Assembly (NCBI GenBank): GCA_937864375.1
Contig: CALMJO010000019.1
Span: 1 to 18,106, forward strand
Length of the DNA: 18,106 nucleotides
Reading direction: 5' to 3'
Origin: an uncultured Spirochaetota bacterium
GTDB taxonomy: Bacteria; Spirochaetota; UBA4802; UBA5368
In this document: piece by piece, positions 14,208 through 18,106 of the stretch
Layout of the letters: each line of letters opens with the position of its first letter
How positions within the stretch are numbered: the first letter of the stretch is position 1
Position numbers and translations under genes: made by a program
Notes under the pieces: model-generated
The model's input: the letters and a program-made list of their open reading frames with translations, nothing else
The model's database searches: none
What the model was told of the DNA's origin: nothing

Positions 14208-14867
14208 ATGAACGCATTCCGCGTAATCAGACATGCCTCAATATTGATCCTGCTGCTCGTACTTGCAGTTCCCACCTCGGCCGGCGCTCCCACGATCGAT
14301 GCCGGAGGCGTCACGCTCGTCGTCACCGCGAAGCACGGACTGAAGCTCTGGGAAACCCTGGGCAAGGACCCCAAGCTCCTTCTTGCCATCCCTGCCGGGG
14401 AATCGGTCACGCTCAAGAGCGTGTTGCTCGAGACGGTAACGATCAGCGGTGCCAGGGGATTCTGGGCATTCGTGGACTACAAGGGCAAGACGGGATATGC
14501 CTTCAGCGGTTTTTTAAAGAAGAAAGCCGATCCGTCCTTCATGTTTCATGACACGGCATCCATAGCCGGGGCCGGTTACTACGCCGAGGGCGCAAAGGCC
14601 GAATTCTGCATCGACGAGCTTGCCGCCGGCGCCGATTTCGCGAACGGAACACTGCGATCAACCCTGACGACGGCGTCCAAGTACCATTGCATATTCGAGA
14701 TCAAGGGCTTCAAGGACAAGCCGGCCTTCAAGACCGAGCCCTGCCCGCGCATAACGGTGAGGATCGACAAGGTCAGGCCCGAGACGCGCAGTGAGACGGT
14801 GGATGCCGCGCACACGAACTACGTGCTCGACCTGCGGGTTTCCTGCTCGGTGATCGAGAAGAAGTAA
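14208..14867 (+). CDS. Secreted protein with SH3-like domain, function unknown
   Basis: This 219-residue protein has a signal peptide (residues 1-25, hydrophobic core ILILLLVLAVPTSA, cleavage near SAGA). Residues 33-105 resemble a bacterial SH3 domain: VTLVVTAKHGLKLWETLG, an IPAGESVTL turn, and WAFVDYKGKTGYAFSGFL at the end, the usual pattern of small tryptophan- and glycine-bearing strands. The C-terminal half (110-219) is unrecognised. It carries all four cysteines of the mature protein (C134, C161, C179, C213), which could form two disulfides in an oxidising compartment. The start has GGGGGAAA a few bases upstream. Bacterial SH3 domains often bind cell wall or peptides, but no enzymatic domain is attached here. 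The cell-envelope location is inferred from the signal peptide. Confidence 0.8.
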   Translation: MNAFRVIRHASILILLLVLAVPTSAGAPTIDAGGVTLVVTAKHGLKLWETLGKDPKLLLAIPAGESVTLKSVLLETVTISGARGFWAFVDYKGKTGYAFSGFLKKKADPSFMFHDTASIAGAGYYAEGAKAEFCIDELAAGADFANGTLRSTLTTASKYHCIFEIKGFKDKPAFKTEPCPRITVRIDKVRPETRSETVDAAHTNYVLDLRVSCSVIEKK

Positions 14868-14893
14868 TCGCCGCGGTCATCGCCTTTTTCTGC

Positions 14894-14921
14894 TTGAAAG
14901 CCAGGCCGCTGTCCGTAGACT
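14894..14921 (+). promoter_or_regulatory. Candidate promoter for the gene at 14937
   Basis: TTGAAA (14894-14899, 5/6) and TAGACT (14916-14921, 4/6) are 16 bases apart. Initiation near 14928 would leave only about nine bases before the ATG at 14937, where no Shine-Dalgarno sequence is visible. The transcript may therefore be nearly leaderless, or the gene may be read through from the SH3-like gene 69 bp upstream. Confidence 0.3.
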
Positions 14922-14936
14922 TGTTTCGAAAACACC

Positions 14937-15764
14937 ATGCCCGACAAAAAAATACCCGAAACCAAAAATCCCCGCCCGAAGAAACCGGTACGCAGCGGCG
15001 TGGTCGACCTGCGCGAATACCGCAAGGGCAAGCCCCAGCTCTCGCAGGCCTACCGGAAGCTCCTGCGCGAAACGGGCGACGACCTCGAGGAGATGGCCAT
15101 CACCGTGTTCGAGCGCGCGGTGCAGCTGGTCATGGCCGGCAAGTGGAAGGAGTGGTCCGACTCCGCCCCGGTGGGCACCGAGGCCTACATTGACGAGGCA
15201 ATGCTCCGCCAGGCCGGCGATCCGGCAGTCGCGCACCTCCTGGACATCCAGGAGCAGCTGGTCGCACTGTCGGGGGAGTTCGGACGTGCCGGGAGCAGGA
15301 AAAAGGGCGGAAGGACGGCGAAGGCCGTGAAGCGCGAGGGCGGACTCCCGGAGGACGCCGGGGAGTCCGCAGCGTGGAGCGGGTCCGGGGCGGACACGTC
15401 GATCGGGGAAAATGCCTCCCGCGCCCACATGCCCGTGAAGCCCCTTCCGCGCGAAAGGCGGCCCATGGCGATCATGGTCTCTTTCTCGCCCGAGGAATAC
15501 GCGCTCATGTGCAGGGGACACATTCCAGCCTCGCCCGAGGACTGGTTCGTGTTCGAGGAAAACGACGTGTTCTATTTCTACCGCGCGAAGTCCGGGGAAT
15601 GCGCCTGCACCGTCGAGTTCGTGAAGAGGGCCCACCGGCATTATTCGGTCGAGGCCTGGGGGTTCGAGGGAAGCAGCGCGCGCGAGGACCGGCAGCTTGT
15701 TGCCGCCATCCGGAGGGTTCTGTACGGTCTCCTGCTCGGGGACGCCTCGAGGGCGGACGAGTAG
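14937..15764 (+). CDS. Two-part hypothetical protein with a conserved-looking C-terminal domain
   Basis: I cannot name this 275-residue cytosolic protein. The N-terminal 18 residues are Lys/Pro-rich. Residues 35-115 look helical (YRKLLRETGDDLEEMAITVF onward). A low-complexity Gly/Ser/Lys linker spans about 115-175. The C-terminal ~95 residues form a compact domain: SFSPEEYALMCRGHIP (182-197), EDWFVFEENDVFYFYR (201-216) with SGECACTVEF (219-228), then a REDRQLVAAIRRVLYGLLLG helix. That pattern reminds me of small domains containing an EDxWFxYxEDNxLYFHRSWTG motif, sometimes found with ADP-ribosylglycohydrolases, but the match is from memory and tentative. No Shine-Dalgarno is evident and no nearer in-frame start exists, so the start is moderately certain. 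Confidence 0.7.
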   Translation: MPDKKIPETKNPRPKKPVRSGVVDLREYRKGKPQLSQAYRKLLRETGDDLEEMAITVFERAVQLVMAGKWKEWSDSAPVGTEAYIDEAMLRQAGDPAVAHLLDIQEQLVALSGEFGRAGSRKKGGRTAKAVKREGGLPEDAGESAAWSGSGADTSIGENASRAHMPVKPLPRERRPMAIMVSFSPEEYALMCRGHIPASPEDWFVFEENDVFYFYRAKSGECACTVEFVKRAHRHYSVEAWGFEGSSAREDRQLVAAIRRVLYGLLLGDASRADE

Positions 15765-15768
15765 GGGA

Positions 15769-15805
15769 GCGCGGCGCCGTGAAATTAATTTCTCCACCGC
15801 CGCGC
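15769..15805 (+). promoter_or_regulatory. Long hairpin between the hypothetical gene and walJ
   Basis: GCGCGGCG (15769-15776) pairs with CGCCGCGC (15798-15805). Inside lies GAAATTAATTTC (15781-15792), itself a perfect 12-bp palindrome, flanked by GTG and CAC. The hairpin starts five bases after the upstream stop and ends 20 bases before the walJ GTG. It could be a 3' end structure, or attenuate expression of walJ. No U-tract follows. Confidence 0.4.
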
Positions 15806-15825
15806 CCCGGCGCGCGCCGCCTGCC

Positions 15826-16587
15826 GTGAAGGTCATCTCCCTCCAGTCGGGAAGCAGCGGGAACTGCCTGTACGTCGAGTCAAGCGGCGTGCGCCTGCTC
15901 GTGGACGCGGGGATAAGCGGGAAGCAGGCCAGGGAGCGCCTCGCGTCCCTGGGACGGGACATCAACGACGTCGACGCGCTCCTCATCACCCACGATCACG
16001 CCGACCACGTGTCCTGCGCCGGGATCTTCCAGCGCCGGTTCAACGTCCCGCTCTACATTACCAGAAAGACCCTGCACGCCGCGAACTCATGGCGCGATTT
16101 GGGGGAGCTTAGCGATGTCCGCCATTTTCGAGCAGGGGACAGCATGAGCATCGGCGCCCTTCGGGTCGAAAGCGTTCCCACGCCGCACGATGCCTCCGAC
16201 GGCGTCGCCTTCATCATCGACGACGGGGCCGGGCGGCTTGGCGTGTTCACGGACCTCGGGCACGTGACCGCGGACCTCAAGTCGGCCCTCGCCACGGTGG
16301 ACGCGGCATTCCTTGAAAGCAACCATGACCGGGCGATGCTCGAATCGGGACCGTACCCGGCCGCGCTCAAACGGCGCATCATGGGACCGGGCGGGCACCT
16401 GTCGAACCTGGAATCCGCGGAGCTTGCCGCCGCGTGCCCGCGCCTGAGGTGGCTGTGCCTCTCGCACCTTTCGGCCCAGAACAACACCCCGGAAAAGGCG
16501 CTCGCCGCGCACCGTGAGGTCCATGGCCCGGCCCTGGAGCTTTTCGTGGCCAACCGCCTGTGTGCCAGTCCCGAGATGGGGCTCTGA
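15826..16587 (+). CDS. MBL-fold metallohydrolase of the WalJ/YycJ/VicX type
   Basis: This 253-residue metallo-beta-lactamase-fold hydrolase starts with the typical YycJ N-terminus, VISLQSGSSGNC. Zinc ligands are visible: H56, H58, D60 and H61 in THDHADHV, H121 in TPHDASDG, D143 in FTDLGHV, and H214 in LSHLS. ESNHD at 164-168 is also characteristic. In Firmicutes the relative WalJ is linked to the WalKR cell-wall system and to DNA-replication phenotypes, and the substrate here is unknown. It is probably a cytosolic phosphodiesterase or exonuclease-type enzyme. GTG 15826 is chosen because the family begins at MKVISLQSGSSGN. The open frame upstream (from 15697) overlaps the preceding gene and has no similarity. 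No good ribosome-binding site precedes the GTG. Confidence 0.9.
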   Translation: MKVISLQSGSSGNCLYVESSGVRLLVDAGISGKQARERLASLGRDINDVDALLITHDHADHVSCAGIFQRRFNVPLYITRKTLHAANSWRDLGELSDVRHFRAGDSMSIGALRVESVPTPHDASDGVAFIIDDGAGRLGVFTDLGHVTADLKSALATVDAAFLESNHDRAMLESGPYPAALKRRIMGPGGHLSNLESAELAAACPRLRWLCLSHLSAQNNTPEKALAAHREVHGPALELFVANRLCASPEMGL

Positions 16588-16600
16588 CCCCTCGCTGATT

Positions 16601-16674
16601 CGGGCGCTTCGCGGAGAAAAAACAATTTACACGAAGCGCCCGCCGGTGTTTTCATACCCTGCGGCATCGCCGCA
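16601..16674 (+). promoter_or_regulatory. cbiM leader with two hairpins
   Basis: CGGGCGCTTCG (16601-16611) pairs perfectly with CGAAGCGCCCG (16632-16642), an 11-bp stem with a 20-base A-rich loop. A second hairpin, TGCGGC-ATC-GCCGCA (16660-16674), lies 8 bases before the AGGAG site of cbiM. The first may terminate walJ, since GTTTT follows shortly, or both may be part of a regulatory leader. I see no B12-box-like sequence and no czcD-type (NiCo) riboswitch pattern that I can recognise. Confidence 0.45.
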
Positions 16675-16697
16675 CCAACGTCAGGAGAAGAATGCAC

Positions 16698-17381
16698 ATG
16701 CACATACCCGACGGGTACCTGAGCCCCCAGACCTACCTGCCGCTTTTCGTCGCGTTCGCGGGATTCATGGCCGCCGCGCTCAGGAAGGTGAAGGAGGGCC
16801 TTCAGGCGAAGAACGTGCCCTACCTGGGGATGGCTGCGGCCTTCTGCTTTCTCATCCAGATGTTCAACATCCCCATACCGGGGGGCACCACGGGCCACGC
16901 GGTTGGGGCGGCGATCATCGCGCTCATCCTGGGGCCATGGACGGCGGTCGCGGCCGTCTCCGTCGCGCTCATCATACAGGCCTTCGTGTTCGGCGACGGG
17001 GGCATCACGGCGATAGGGGCGAACTGCTTCAACATGGCCGTGGTCATGCCCTTCACCGCGGCCTGGATCTTCGCGCTCGTGAAGGGAAGGGCGCCCGGTC
17101 CCCGGCGCATCTCGCTCGCGGCATTCCTCTCCGGCTACCTGGGGCTCACGGCCGCGGCGCTGGCTGCGGCCGTCGAGTTCGGCATCCAGCCGCTCATCGC
17201 GTCTGAGGGAGGCAGGCCCCTCTACGCGCCCTACGGGCTCGAGATCGCGATCCCCGCGATGGTGGGCGAGCACCTGGTGATCTTCAGCATCGTCGAGGGC
17301 GTGCTCACGATGCTCGTGCTCAGGTATTTTTTGAAAAATGATCCGGGCGCCGTGTACGCCCTGTATGAGGAGGGCCGATGA
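16698..17381 (+). CDS. cbiM: ECF-type cobalt/nickel transport substrate-binding subunit CbiM/NikM
   Basis: This 227-residue membrane protein is the S component of a cobalt/nickel ECF importer. It begins MHIPDGYLSP, the family N-terminus whose free amino group and His2 ligate the metal. A further ligand is His67 in GGTTGHAVG when counted from this ATG, the position known for NikM. About six hydrophobic helices follow. FGDGGITAIGANCFNMAVVM near 99-118 is highly characteristic. ATG 16698 is preferred over the ATG six bases upstream (16692) because it restores this His2/His67 numbering. AGGAG lies 10 bases before 16698 and 4 before 16692, so the sequence alone does not decide. It heads an operon with the PDGLE protein (ATGA overlap) and cbiQ. 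Cobalt versus nickel cannot be decided here. Confidence 0.92.
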   Translation: MHIPDGYLSPQTYLPLFVAFAGFMAAALRKVKEGLQAKNVPYLGMAAAFCFLIQMFNIPIPGGTTGHAVGAAIIALILGPWTAVAAVSVALIIQAFVFGDGGITAIGANCFNMAVVMPFTAAWIFALVKGRAPGPRRISLAAFLSGYLGLTAAALAAAVEFGIQPLIASEGGRPLYAPYGLEIAIPAMVGEHLVIFSIVEGVLTMLVLRYFLKNDPGAVYALYEEGR

Positions 17382-17713
17382 GCGCGTTCCAGAAAAAGCT
17401 TGCATGCGTCCTCCTCGCGCTCGCCGTGCTCGCGCCGCTGGGAATCTACCTCCCGGCGAAGTTCAACGCCGGAGACGCGTGGGGGGAATGGTCCGCGAAA
17501 AAAATAGGCGAGATGCTGGGATTCGTTCCCGCGGGGCTTGCGAAGGGCGAGGGGGTGTGGAAGGCCCCCGTGCCGGACTATTCGCTTGGCGGCGAGGACG
17601 ATACCCCGGCGCGTCAGGCGCTATGGTACATCGCGTCGGCGCTCATCGGAGCGGCGCTGTGCGCGGGCGTGTTCTACGGCGTGTCGCGACTGCTCGCGGG
17701 AAAAAAGCGATGA
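17378..17713 (+). CDS. PDGLE/CbiN-like small membrane subunit of the metal importer
   Basis: This 111-residue protein has two membrane helices (about 7-26 and 82-104) joined by a periplasmic loop, the CbiN/NikN layout. The loop ends in APVPDYSLGG (63-72), which matches the PDGLE-domain pattern found in proteins next to or fused to CbiM/NikM. In this importer class the small subunit helps the M component take up the metal. Its ATG overlaps the cbiM stop (ATGA), indicating coupled translation, and cbiQ follows within 16 bases. It is not a classical CbiN by sequence as far as I can see, so the PDGLE type is the safer name. Confidence 0.8.
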   Translation: MSAFQKKLACVLLALAVLAPLGIYLPAKFNAGDAWGEWSAKKIGEMLGFVPAGLAKGEGVWKAPVPDYSLGGEDDTPARQALWYIASALIGAALCAGVFYGVSRLLAGKKR

Positions 17714-17729
17714 CGTGCCGGGGCCGCGC

Positions 17730-18106
17730 GTGAACTTCATCGACGCTTCCATCAGGCAGATCGCGCGCGTCGTGAAGACGAGCTACGTCCAGTGGGAGAC
17801 CGCGGAGAAGAACGGGCTCTTCCAGCGCATCGACCCGCGCGTGAAGCTCGTGTTTTTGCTGTACTTCATCGTCATCGTGAGCCTGCTGACGACCGTTCCG
17901 GTCCAGCTCGCCGTCGCGGCCTTCGTGCTGCTGCTCGCGTTGTTTTCCCGGCTGGACGTCCCGCGCATCTACGCGCGCGTCATCGTCTTCACGTTTTTCT
18001 TTGGCTTCCTCGTCGCCCTGCCTTCGGCGCTCAACATCGTGACGCCCGGGGAGACGCTCCTTCCCGTCATGTCCTTCGAGCACGCGCACGGCTTCTGGAT
18101 ATACAC
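17730..18106 (+). CDS. cbiQ: ECF transporter T component CbiQ, 3' truncated by window edge
   Basis: The first 125 residues of the transmembrane coupling protein are present and the frame is open at the right edge. After a short amphipathic start (NFIDASIRQIARVV) comes LFQRIDPRVKLVFLLYFIVI, the typical CbiQ entry (DPRxKL), followed by a second helix (VQLAVAAFVLLLALF). The loop R-L-D-V-P-R and a third helix (VIVFTFFFGFLVALPSAL) complete the visible part. CbiQ couples CbiM to the ATPase CbiO, which should lie beyond the window. The start is uncertain: GTG 17730 gives the usual N-terminus, while an in-frame GTG at 17715 would add five residues. An ATG at 17710 is in this vicinity but runs into a stop. 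Confidence 0.85.
   Translation, partial: MNFIDASIRQIARVVKTSYVQWETAEKNGLFQRIDPRVKLVFLLYFIVIVSLLTTVPVQLAVAAFVLLLALFSRLDVPRIYARVIVFTFFFGFLVALPSALNIVTPGETLLPVMSFEHAHGFWIY

Noticed and set aside
14877..15989. Minus-strand open frame of 370 codons opposite the hypothetical gene and walJ
   Set aside because: It is antisense to two supported genes, rich in Arg/Gly/Pro/His as expected of a GC-rich shadow frame, and has no ribosome-binding site or family motif.
16630..16657. NikR operator (GTATGA-N16-TCATAC) upstream of cbiM
   Set aside because: TCATAC is present at 16652-16657, but the partner half-site at the required spacing reads CACGAA, so the site is not supported.
16053..17405. Minus-strand open frame of 450 codons opposite walJ and cbiM
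   Set aside because: Composition is dominated by Arg, Glu, Gly and His with no recognisable domain, and the opposite strand encodes clear walJ, cbiM and PDGLE proteins.

Overview
The window is GC-rich chromosomal DNA, by eye roughly 60-65% GC, with much AT-richer intergenic stretches. It comes from a bacterium, probably Gram-negative and anaerobic. The evidence for this is signal peptides, an HME-RND efflux pump remnant and a multi-cluster ferredoxin protein of a type common in anaerobes. I cannot assign the phylum. A spirochaete or a deltaproteobacterium-like lineage would fit, but this is an impression. I see no tRNA, rRNA, CRISPR array, phage gene or intact transposase.

Region 1 (1-8370) is a complete-looking hexuronate catabolic island. 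On the plus strand is the 3' part of a hexuronate MFS transporter (exuT-like). Convergent with it are lacI-type regulator, uxuA and uxuB on the minus strand, read uxuB then uxuA then lacI. Divergent from uxuB is the plus-strand operon kdgK-uxaE-uxaC. Together these would import hexuronates, isomerise glucuronate to fructuronate and galacturonate to tagaturonate (UxaC), and epimerise tagaturonate to fructuronate (UxaE). Fructuronate is then reduced to mannonate (SDR-type UxuB), dehydrated to KDG (UxuA) and phosphorylated (KdgK). Both uronates therefore converge on mannonate, with no altronate branch in view. A palindrome inside the shared uxuB/kdgK promoter region is a candidate operator. Two diverged copies of a ~145-150 bp, AT-rich, purine/pyrimidine-asymmetric inverted-repeat element sit at the 3' ends of uxuA and uxuB.

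Region 2 (8370-12800) is mixed. It holds a small membrane-anchored protein of unknown function, a secreted TPR protein, a membrane-anchored SAM methyltransferase and an ICMT/CzcN-like membrane methyltransferase. The last directly follows a decayed, internally deleted and frameshifted CzcA-type RND pump. Then comes non-coding DNA ending in a GTAGAGAC-type palindrome.

Region 3 (12800-16590) holds a winged-helix plus ferredoxin-type iron-sulfur protein with a strong promoter and nested palindrome, a secreted SH3-like protein, an unrecognised two-part protein, and a WalJ/YycJ-type metallo-beta-lactamase-fold hydrolase.

Region 4 (16590-18106) is the start of an ECF-type cobalt/nickel importer operon: cbiM, a PDGLE/CbiN-like small subunit, and cbiQ running off the right edge. 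It is preceded by a leader with two hairpins and no recognisable B12 box.

The most unusual signals are the paired intergenic elements, one of which encodes the UxuA C-terminal tail, the recurrence of palindromes over stop codons, and the RND-pump remnant upstream of an intact CzcN-like gene. I did not find a clear new multi-gene defence or metabolic system.
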